In this document: one piece after another, positions 11,781 to 22,100 of the stretch
Layout of the letters: each line of letters starts with the position of its first letter
Position numbering within the stretch: position 1 is the first letter of the stretch
Made by a program: the position numbers and the translations under genes
Notes under the pieces: model-generated
The model's database searches: none
Seen by the model: only the letters and a program-made list of their open reading frames with translations
What the model was told of the DNA's origin: nothing
NCBI GenBank assembly: GCA_963575745.1
Contig: CAUYUJ010003541.1
Location: 1 to 64,000, forward strand
Direction of reading: 5' to 3'
From: Prorocentrum cordatum
Lineage: Eukaryota > Sar > Dinophyceae > Prorocentrales > Prorocentraceae
Length of the DNA: 64,000 nt

Positions 11781-13643
11781 CCGGGGGGATTCTCAAGCCC
11801 CGCCTGGGCCCTAGTTCGGCCTTGCGGAGAGGAGCTGCCATGCCTAGCAAGCAGTCGAACAAAAAGAAAAAGCGCCCCAACAAAGGTAAACCCGCTGTGG
11901 CTGCCCCTGGCCAAGCCGAAGCGGTGTTAACGACGAAGAATGCAGTCAGCTCAGCTGATGTTGCAGGTAATGTCACTCCTCGGATGGGCAAAGAATGTCA
12001 CAGCAGAAGCTCCGAGAAAACGAGAGCGATCGAGAACGCCACCAAAAGAAGCTCCGATCGTGAGATGAAAACCATGTTTGGGATATCGGACAGTGAAAGC
12101 GAATCAGAGCCCTCCAGGAGGCCTGACAATGTTGAGGTTGTTTCTAACGAAGATCGCCCGCTTCACAATCCGCACTCCGCGGTGGCTGCCAACTTTTCCG
12201 ACAAAAGGGATGCATGGATGAGACAAGGACAGAGTTTGACACGATATCACCACGTTCCGAGACATGTCGCATTTATGCCGACAATCGGGGATTGTCCCGT
12301 CGAGCTTGATAAGCTGGATGATGAACGTCGCACATATGCCGTCAACTCCCAACAAGGTTTGACGATAGATCGCATCGGTAATTGGCGTGATGAAGACGGC
12401 AGATATCATCACCCACTAGAATACAACTCAGATGGCGATTCTAGCGACGGTGATCATTGCCTTAGCAAATGGACGGGATACGCAGGATTTAAAGTCCGAG
12501 AAGATTGCGCCCCGGCCACTCAGTGGACCGGGGAAAGACTTTTGTTGGAGTACTGTTGTGGCCCCCAAAGTAGAATAGGAGACCCGAAGAATTTCGTTGA
12601 CAACTCATGTGAAGTGATTCGATACACCGAGAAAGAAGACATGAGGACGGATGATGGGGCTCAAAATAGCGCTAAACGACATAGCTACGTTCAAGGGAAG
12701 ACATATCTCGTTGTTGGGCTCCATGCCGTGTGCAGGAGGCCCCCCTTGGCAGTGTGTGAACGAGGCGCATTATTTCCGCACTGGAAACCACAGGGCTATG
12801 CGCAGACTTCGGGGCATTAGAACTGATTTCCGTTATCTGTTGCGGAATTTCCGTGAGATTGCACTCGCTGTGCACAAAGCGGGGGGCGTTGTATGTATTG
12901 AATGGCCTACCCAGTGCAATTATTGGAGAGACCCTCAGGTAAAGAATTTTCTTCGAGAGTTGGGATTTGCCAAGACGGCGTTGCACGGGTGTGCATGCTG
13001 ATTGAAGGATAGCAATGGTAATTTCATGAAAAAGCTTTGGACGATCGCCACCACCTCTCCCGTTGTTGCGGAGGGGTCCGAGCGTGGATGTGATGGCACA
13101 CGCGAGCATGTTGAGGCTAGGGGGCGAGAGTGTAAGAGCGCTGAAGATTACACTGATGATTTTGCCAAGCAGGTTCATTTTGCCGTCGCCAACGCCGCAG
13201 AGAGAGTTGTGTCGTCTCGTCGTCGTCCTACCTCTTCTCCCAATCCTATATGCGCTGCTGCCGTTTCGGCCCAACAGCCTGCGCGGGCTGCCCCGCGACC
13301 TGCCTCCCGTAGAGGCGAGCGGTTGCCTTGCGGCGACTGCTCGAATCTTGCTTGCCGCGGTTTCCGCGTGCCAGAGATATCAACGACTGAACCCATGTGT
13401 CGACCTCTGGGGAAGAAGGCGGTCGGGCCACTGGGTGATGACCCGATCTCTATCCATTCTGACGACATCGTGGATGAGTTTGATTCCGGCGTTGTTGTAG
13501 ACAAGGGCAGAGAGGAAGAGGATTACAATGATGCTCTCCTCGCCACAATTCGAAAAAGCCTTAACGCCGGCTCAGCGGAGCGGAAAGGCTTGCCCACCGG
13601 CTCAGCCGGATGGGACTGGACAAGAGGTTTTCAGCCCAAATGA
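11781..13643 (+). pseudogene. Methyltransferase-like domain after RNase H
   Basis: A basic linker (KKKKRPNKGKP) leads to LLLEYCCGPQSRIGD at about 12541-12585, which resembles a SAM-binding first motif. A frame change near 12650 then gives GSMPCAGGPPWQCVN (Pro-Cys at 12726-12731), then CIEWPTQCNYW at about 12890-12920, then GCAC, a TGA at 12999, and in the same frame KKLWTIATTSP and CDGTREHVEARGRE. A PC loop followed by an E/W-P motif resembles the PCQ and ENV motifs of cytosine-5 methyltransferases, but the match is partial. I recall this block as usual downstream of RNase H in dinoflagellate copia elements. A role in methylating element or host DNA is inference. Confidence 0.55.
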
Positions 13644-13686
13644 CATTGCATCCGAGAATGATTCTGACATGGAGACTGCCCCCTAG

Positions 13687-15252
13687 GACAATACGCGCTC
13701 AAAGAATGTGGCTGACCCCAATGTTGAAGACGTCGACTCATGGAGAAACCAAGAAGTCTTCAAGTGCCTCCCTGACAAACTGAGGGAGTGGTCCCGAGCG
13801 GGACCCAAAGACGGAACCATCAAATTTGTGCCGTCATAGGGCTGGGGTTGGCGCTACACGATGTGGAAGAACGACATACTTTACACGAGGAATGACGCCG
13901 TCGTGACTGCATTGCGGGCGGACCTGGAATCAACGTCTCAGACGATATTCCAGCGTTTATACTCCCAGGTCTCCCAAGACCCATGGACCGTACATTGGAC
14001 TATGTTCGAGCGGAAGGCCACTTGCCGTTTCGATTGTGCCCCTCCTGACGTCGACAAAATCCCCGTGGGAACGTTCCTCCAAACGTATCCCGACGAAAAG
14101 ACGAAGCTGATCAGCAGGGTGTACACGGAACCCCCAGAAGAAAGTTTTCGTGGCATCATACGAACGCTCGAGCCGGGAGAAGTGTTTGGTCCTACCGTTG
14201 GCCCAGCCGTTCGGTATGAGACCCACTGGGGCAGTTATGTGAGCGTACCAGTGGCGGACCACCGGGGAAAAGGCTCCCGAAAGGTCTGGATCGACATATG
14301 GAGGCCTTCCCTTCGAAAGCCTCCCCACGGCTCAGCCGTTGGGGAAGGGTGGGGAACGATGTTCGCTTTTCCAGTGGTCAAAGGGAAGTACAGTGTACCG
14401 GTGCGCGTGGTTGAGGAAGCCCTTACTGCCGCCGCAAAGGCGGCATACTTCGAGAATGCACCCAAGCAGGCCGTGCACTGGAGGAAAAGACAACGCCCCT
14501 GGAAGAGGCCACATAATTTTGAGGAAGGGCTTGCCGGAGACGGACTCGACCCAGGTGTTGATGAGGACTCACAGCAAAAGAAGCCGAAGGCTGCAACGGA
14601 GGCGCCCGACGACTCGATCGCCGAGGATTGCCAACCAGTTGTCGCGGGCCAATATCAGCCATCATTGGATGACCATGGGACTGGGGAACAGGCGGCCGGC
14701 GAACCACCTGCCGGCCAGCCTCCCTACATTGAATTTCCTCCTGGCTTAGCCAATGGAGGCAGTGGTGGCGCCCCACCTCGCGGCGCAGCCGGCGGTGATG
14801 GGGGACAACCACCGTCTGGCGGGCCCCCCTCACGAGACGACCCCCCCTCAGGGGGGGGAGGAGGAGGTGGGCCGCCGGACTCGGGGCCCACAGCGTCAGA
14901 CCCCGACACCGAAGACAGACCATACATCGGTCGCGGCCCATGGAACGTCCTTGAGTATCTTCGGATGCAAGGGAAGTTTGGGAGTGATCCGAACCCCCCC
15001 CGGAACGAATGGCGAGTGATGGTGGAGGAAATCCTGGACCTTTATGGAAGTCACGGACCCAAACTTGAGATTATGGTCAAATGGCCTGGACTTTGCCAAG
15101 GAATGTCAGGCGATTACAAAGATCGCCGAGGTCCATGGTCACTCGTGGATTCCATTCACCGGAGAAGATCTTGCCGCTATGTCATCCACGGGGAAATCTG
15201 TAACGGATTTCTTCCGACCGCTGACCCAGATGAAGAATGGGTCACATCGTAG
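13687..15252 (+). pseudogene. Segment with C-terminal chromodomain-like module
   Basis: The frame begins after TAG at 13684, crosses a second TAG at 13837 and runs to 15252. A Pro/Gly-rich linker at 14640-14900 precedes EEILDLYGSHGPKLEIMVKW, at about 15022-15081, which matches the chromodomain pattern 'V-E-x-I-L-D ... Y-L-V-K-W-x-G' with PGLC after KW and a Trp (GPWSLVDSI) about 15 residues later. Chromodomains bind methylated histone tails, and in other LTR elements they steer integration. Dinoflagellates have unusual chromatin, so the target would be interesting. The earlier half (MWKNDILYTRND...) has no family I recognise. C-TNA-G hairpins lie at 13934, 14328, 14742 and 14844. Confidence 0.45.
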
Positions 15253-16839
15253 TTGGTCGCGTTCTGTTCATATCGTTTCTAATTCCACAATTGCGTTCAA
15301 GGGCGCATCAGGGACGGCTAAGCCGAGCCTTATGCCTGAGTACAACCTGCGACATTCAGTATTTGGAAGCGCACAGTCGGCTAAGAGTGGAGCGCTACTC
15401 AACGGAATTGCCGCCGCCTCTGCGAGCTTTCGGCGGGGTGATCAAGGGTCTTTTAAAGAAGGGACGCACACACCAATTCGCTTCACCTTCTGGAATTTCA
15501 GCCACATACCGGATAATTCTGGCAAATTAAACGGAGTCGGCGGTGGACGCAAAAGGACTGAGAACCCTTTGCTTTCGCAGGGAGCCTCAGGCAGATGATA
15601 AGGGACGCCGTGAGTTTGATCGATGATATAATGGAACGGTCCCAACAGGGGACTATAGACATAATGTATATCGGCGGGGACTCGAAGTGTTGGCAAGTAG
15701 GTGATGACGGCGTCGGCCCGATGTGGGACGATGTTGCCACTATGGTCCGAGCCAGAATGAACCGTCGGATTGAACGCTTTGAAACGATAGGACTGTTCCC
15801 CAGAATAATGATCCTCGACGGTGTCAGCCTCTACCGCCAGCTTAGGCACCGCCATGGGGATACTTCCCATTTCAGTGCTTCCCATGACGACTATTCAATG
15901 TTTGATTGGGGAAAATCCCGAGAGGTCATTGCCGCTGAATTGTGTGCCGATTACATGACTAAAACAGCCAAACTAGCTGTATTACTTTTCTGTCAGCCTG
16001 CCGGCGGCTCAGCCGTCGGGGACGGCCGCATAAGTTGCCCAGCGAGGGAGGACAAGTATGCCCAACAGGGGGCGAAAGCCCAAGACCTTGTCATGCATTG
16101 GCAGGACTGGCCCCCCACAGAAGGTAACATTCCCAGGTCGATACTTGGCGCGCTTCCTTGTCAGGAACCACTGACCGATGAACACTTCCCAGTCGTTTCA
16201 AACCGAACTGGAGGCTGTGCTATACATTTGTTCTACTCAGATAAATTTAAAGACTTCCTTGAAAAGGGGGCTGCTTATGGTGAGTTCCTCCCATGGATGG
16301 ATGGTGCTTACTTTTTGCCCCGCGGAGAAATCTTCTGTCCTGGAATGCCACCAAGGGGAAAGACCCAGAGACCAGCGACCGAGGGAGTCCAGAATGATGA
16401 GCCAATGCGTGCCGCACTCAAGGAACTTAACACAGCAGCACCAGCGGCGATACCGAGCGGCTTAGCCTTTGCGGCGAGTAGTGCAACGCAAGGTGGCATA
16501 GCGGTCCCTGTATTTACTGAAGTTTTGACCGGCCAACCCGGTGTTGTTGCCACAACTGATAAGGCCAAATCCGTCGGCCCAGCCGGAACGGGCTCTGGTT
16601 CTAGCGCGATGTCGGCCCAATCACCGCGCGCCCCTCCGTTGGCTCCTCCAACCAATATCCCGGATATCGAAACCCCTGGGGAAACAGCTGAAATAACCAT
16701 CCGTGAGAAATGCCCTGAGGGTGAGTTGACTTTGATCAGTAAGAGGCAAAAGCACAAGTTTCCAAGGAGGCCGAAAGAGGGATGCCCTGGAGAGAGGAGG
16801 AATATTTGTGGCCGATCCATAAGGAATATCAGCAGATAA
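15253..16839 (+). pseudogene. Polyprotein segment of unknown function
   Basis: An earlier frame (15044-15598) passes into 15595-16839, with a frame change near 15560-15595. The region holds RDAVSLIDDIMERSQQGTID, then IMYIGGDSKCWQVGDDG, then a run ending ELCADYMTKTAK. The GDS in the second string recalls SGNH hydrolases, but the rest does not support it and I do not assign a family. A Pro/Ala-rich linker (about 16420-16700) leads to the next segment. Hairpins at 15315, 16005, and loop variants at 16575, fall in it. It lies between the chromodomain-like and HGT-motif segments. Confidence 0.35.
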
Positions 16840-18356
16840 AGAGTCTGCCAATGAAAGATGCAAAGACAGGAGAGGTTACTCGTCATAATTTCCTTTGCCC
16901 ATTCACAGTCGCCAGCGGTAAACTTCGCCGGGGCAGGATGCCGTTTAACGCATGCCCAGGCGAAGAGGGACGAGCTGCTGAGGTCGCTGAGGGAAGAGAT
17001 CCCCCTCATAGCTGGGAACGGACAACGATACTAAAATATGCTAGTAGCCCAGCTTGGCTTGCCCACCAGATGCTCCAGGAAACGACGACAGTTCCACCGA
17101 CGACACGGAATTATCTAGTGCCGAACTGGGCTCGTTTCTTCAGGATCAAAGCTGACAGGTCGGTACGGAAGCTGAATGCCACCGTGGCCGATCGCTTGAA
17201 TTGGGCAGACTTGAGGTTGACATCCCACAAAGTTGGCAAAACCCACTGCGTCGAATTAGCGTTGCCTTTCTTCCTGTCAAAAGAGACGCTTGTGGAAGTC
17301 TCAGACTCATCCACCCGCTGGACAAAGCAATCACATGGTACGTCAGTGGCCACCCTTTTTGCTGTTCTGGAGGGACATCAGTGGCTTCCTTCAAATCCTA
17401 AATACGGCGGAAGCGTGAAAACAAATGTGGTTGGGGTGTACTCATCTCCATGTACTGACAATCCCAGCATTTACACCACTTACTCCATTGCGGAGGAGAC
17501 TTTTGGAGATGGTATTCGGGTTGCGGCCGAGATTGTCTACTATGCCAAGACGACCAAAGCCATTGGAGGATCACCGACTCAGTACGTGAGTAATCCAGAG
17601 ACTGATGTTTTATACGAGTTGAGACTCTACCATTGGACTGCAGCAGCCGTGTGGGTTACTGAAGCATGGTCACATTTGCTACATGTTGCCAGAGATGAAA
17701 AATGGAATCTGGAAGTGGACTTCGAGTTCGAAAGATACCGAGACCAAAAACGGACTGAGCACACGGCTTGGGTCCCCGGCTTGGCTTCTTTCGAATGGCA
17801 AAAGGAGAAGAACCCCTATTTGAGGGGACAATGCGAAACAGACGAAGAAAAATACGATGAGATTTGGCCTTGGCTCCAGGAAAAAGGAGTCAGACTGACC
17901 AAGATTCACCCTATACATAGGGGCGAGGCTTCGGAGAGATCATTTCAGTTGGTTGAGCAGAATGCAAAGGATAAAGAGAGGGCAGCTGAAGGGGGCGAGA
18001 AGGAGTTGCCGGCGGCCAAGCCGTCCGGCATTTCGTTTTCAATAGATCAAAAGGACTTCCCTGATCTTGGAAAGGCGTCTGCGAAGCCCGAGAGGACCTA
18101 CAAAGCGCCGCCCCCGAGGGCTGCCAGTCGGCCCCCCGTTCCTCCGCCTCCTGGTGGACCGAGAGAAATTCCCGCCAAGAAGGCCCCCGCCAGCGATTCG
18201 CACCCCATTGAGTCCTCCGGACCAACGGCCGGATATTACCAGGCAAGCGCATGCTCCGCCTGCGAAAGAGGTTTCTCCCAAGAAGGCTCCTCCACCGAGG
18301 CTCGATCCCAGGTCGGAGAACTCAGGTCAACCGCCAGCGAAGATGCCTCGATCTGA
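16782..18356 (+). pseudogene. Segment with HGT motif, ADP-ribosyltransferase-like
   Basis: The frame is 524 codons. About residue 185, SHGTSVATLFAVLEGHQW (His-Gly-Thr at 17334-17342) is followed by VVGVYSSPCTDNPSIYTTYS and a Gly/Val stretch. 'HGT..xxI..xGF/GxY' is the pattern of the first NAD-binding strand in the HYE class of ADP-ribosyltransferases, with a possible Tyr in VYSS and a further Tyr/Glu block downstream. The resemblance is short and I rate it weak. The C-terminal half is Pro-rich with repeated PPP and KAP strings. The next segment overlaps in another frame (18067-19023). A hairpin core (AGTC-TCA-GACT) is at 17297. Confidence 0.35.
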
Positions 18357-19023
18357 TGGAGACCCCGCTGCTTCTATGACTGTTCCGCCACCGGCTAAGT
18401 CGAGTGGCTCAGACGCAGTGGGTAGCAGATCTTGGAGGCCGAGCGTTCCTGATCCTCCGCCCGAGTTAAATATATTCACCGGGGCCAACGTTGCTGGCTC
18501 CTCGTCTGTCACTCGGAGCCCTCAGACAAATGAGCTCCGCTCCAAACAAGCACCTTCCAAACAGGCTATCAGTTGGACCAGACGTTGGGGCGACCCGCCT
18601 CGCGGCGATGGCTGTCCCGCGGGCGAACGATCCCGATCTGCGCATGCCCCGCCTGCAGAGGCGAAGGCTGCTTCGGACGATGCTGGTGTTCCTGAAAGAG
18701 ATGGAAATGACGATAGGTTGAACATGCGCGACGCTAGCCCCGCGGCTCAGTCGGACGGGGATCATTCATCTCAGGATTCGCCTCATTTGGAGGGAGATGA
18801 TGACATTACTGCCAGCATAATGACAATCGAAGAGGTCTCGTGTTTGCATTTTGACTATCCGAGATCCACTTCAGCGTTGAGAAATGAAAAAGAATTCGCT
18901 TACCGCTTGCGAGGGCTGCAGTCGAGAGCACAGGGCGCCCAGGACAACACTCTTCTGATGAAAAAAGGTTCAGAGTTGCTGCTGCATCATACATCAAGAC
19001 AGCTAAAAGCTTTTACGAGATGA
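18067..19023 (+). pseudogene. Pro/Ser-rich linker segment
   Basis: The 318-codon frame overlaps the end of the previous segment, so the reading shifts somewhere in 18067-18356. It is rich in Pro, Ser, Arg and Asp, and becomes more structured at about 18830-19010 (FDYPRSTSALRNEKEFAYRL). No domain is recognised. It ends at a TGA at 19021. Hairpins are at 18392 and 18743, and a related one with a CAA loop at 18013. It probably joins the HGT segment to the long ORF that follows. Confidence 0.3.
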
Positions 19024-19133
19024 ACATACAAGAAGAGCTGGAGCAGATAAACACATTTCGCCGCGTGGAATGAATTTGCCGATGCCATCGTCGAGCAAAT
19101 TTTGAAGGTGAACAGCAATTTTGTGCGTATCCG

Positions 19134-22100
19134 ATGATAGCGGACGGGCCCCGGTGGTCAAGACGTACAAAGGCGGGAGGTTCTTGGGGCAAGGTCAGAG
19201 TGCTTACTCCTCCTGCCCCTCCTTCCGGCTCAGCCGGAGCGGAACAAGAGGGCCGCCGCGAAGCACAAGATGAGCAATCGAGTCCAACGCAAGTGCCGTC
19301 AGACGAAGGAACATTACAGATTCCCGATGACGGGACAAACCATGTTCCCAAACGCCGAGGTCGGCCGCCACCGGGGGCCTCAGGCCACCCGGAAGCACAA
19401 GAAATGGACGTAGGATCGGAGGACTCTTGCACAAAGTTCCCGCGCGAGAATGATTTTCAATTTCTGGAGTCAATGGGCGACGAGACTTTTCCACATGGAC
19501 CGGCGTCTACGAATATGTTCCGCAGATCGTGTCTTCCGCCTGCTCCAGATAAAAGACAGGGACAGCCGAGCTACAGGGGCCCTTACGATGGGGACCGAGA
19601 AGTAACAGCGGGGCACGCTGCTGTTTTTAAAGGGAAACACTTGTATGTGACAACAGAAGAACGCCATCGCATACTTCAGGCTACGCCTAAACCTCTAAAA
19701 CAGATGCTCCAGGACGCCCTTCTCCCGGGCCCTGCACCACCGGACATCGAAGCCATCCGCAAACAAACGGGAATTACGCTTCGGTGCATGGCAGAATTCG
19801 TGGAAGATCCCATCTTTGCCACATTGGCAGGTCTCAATCAGGACCACGGATTTTTCGCACAAGCAAAGGATTCTATGAGAGCCGAATTTCATTCCGACGA
19901 CGGTCCGGAGGGGTTTACTCCGGGCGCCTATGCGTGCCTGCGGCCACATATAGTTGGAGAAGATGACGATGAAAACCCGGCTGCCTTAGGCAATTCGGAC
20001 ACCTGGAGTGGCCTGAGTTTCCGAGCGGATGATTTGGCCAAAACGATAGGCCAATGTGCTGTATACATCGCGAGGCACTGCTCGGACTATGCTAGATCGT
20101 CAGGACGCTGGGTCTACTTTGGAGACCTGGTGCAGAAGCTATATGATGACGGTTTTGCTTTCCAATCGTACGCCTTGGCTGCGCACAGCTTAGCTGTGTT
20201 GCTGTCAGGGACGATTGATGTGTTGGGAATTTCCCCCAAAGACAGCCCCAAGTTTGTTGGAACACTAATCCACGCTATGTGTGAAAAGAAAACAAAACAA
20301 AATAAAATATGTTTGCAAGAGAACAATGGAAGAGAGATGCCCATGCCGATATTCTATAGGGCATGCCAGGGACATTCAACGTTCACTGCGTCGATTGAGA
20401 GAATGTATGTCCCGTGCGACCCTGGCCAAGACAGGAGTCACGGATCTCTTCTACATATTACGAGCTTGCAGACATTTTTGGGATCTACGGGTGGACATGT
20501 TCGCTTTCCGACGGGCAACTCTGGGCTTTGTTATGCCGCAGATTACGATTTGTTGCGTTTGCTTCCGGCACACAATAGCCCAACTATGCTTAACCCCTCG
20601 GATTTTCTTCCGTGGCTAAGGCAAAGGAGATATGGACAACCACCCACAATAAAAACTGTAGTACCTATGGGCAACTCGGCTCGGAATGGGGAGCCGCCAA
20701 AGGTGGGTACCTTGCACGCGAATGACATACGCCACCTCTGGCCATGCATCCCCAATCTCAAGCATCATGAGCAATTGGATATTATCCTTATTTTCACTGG
20801 CAGAGTGCTCACCCGCTTCTCGTACAGAGTATGCCCAGACGGCACATTGGTGTCCCGGGAGGTACCGAAATTCACGGACGTCGACAAAGCCGTCTCCCTC
20901 GTGAGACTTGCGAATCAGATGCGCTGGACGGTACTCTTTGACCACGAATTGTTTTCGTACGAGGTCACTTTCGACAGCGCCTCGATTATTGCCTGGGTTA
21001 ATACAGACGAGAGACTGATTATTAATTGGGACCGCGAGACAAGGCTGGAAACCGCGATTCAAGATCGAATTATATCTACCCCGTGGGATGACGATGGGAG
21101 ATTTCTTAGTTTTCGTTACCACTGGGTGAGGGCAGGTTTTGCCAACTGCCCCGTCTGTAATTGCCCAATCAGATATAAATGCAAGGTTTCACGCGATTGC
21201 ATGACCCAGACATGGGAGCACAAGGCTATCCCGCAGTCCCTTGAATCACATGGTATTTGGCTAATAGTGGATGAAGAAGCAACTCTGTCATGGAGTCGCC
21301 ATGAGCACATGGATGCGCGGGTAAAGAGACAAGGGGGAGTTTCTGCTCACGTCGCGAGAAACGTCGCCAACAACAATCAGCAGGAGAGAAAATGGGCCTC
21401 CAACTTTGCCACAATGGCGGCTGCTGGCACAATATTTGGCAACCGCCAGCAGGGGAACTTTCCGGCTTGGGTCCCAGAAAACGCCGAGGCTCAGCCTCCG
21501 GCGCGACATGCTCCTTTCTTCCAATACTTAAGGCCTTTGGTCAAGAAGTTTATATCGTGGCTAGAACACTCGGCCAGCAATATGCGGAGGCAAACCCCGC
21601 CCATTAATAAATGGTGGCCGAAATTGTGGGCGACTAACTTTGACCAGTACGCTCGCCCCAGATCCTGCCCAGCCCTACAGGCATTTCATTGGCCTGATGA
21701 ACCGGATGACTTAATCACTCCTCGGATCGGCTGGGTACAATGGTTCGACAACGTGAGGAGAGCAAACATCTTTGTTCCTACACTTGCCACAGTAGATGAT
21801 GCAATACAGTTTGACAGATCTTGGTTCGGCGATTTGCCTGAGGACAATGGAAACAACGCTGACAACGCCAACCCTCCTGCGAGGTTGCCTGTCGCCTGGG
21901 AGAACGATTTTAGAGCGAGACCGACTCGCAGTTCTCACTCCGTTTCAAGACGGATTGGCATGTGTCGGGACCATCGTCTCATTATCCCCGTGCTGCGACA
22001 TGCCACCGGCTCAGCCGCGAGGGCACGCGAACAGTCACAAATGGATCTGGATCTCAAAATGCTCAGCAGGCCTGGGGCCGCGTTGATAACTGATGGACAT

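Noticed and set aside
15595-15960. SGNH/GDSL hydrolase in the unknown polyprotein segment
   Set aside because: Only the GDS triplet matches; the surrounding residues and later blocks do not.
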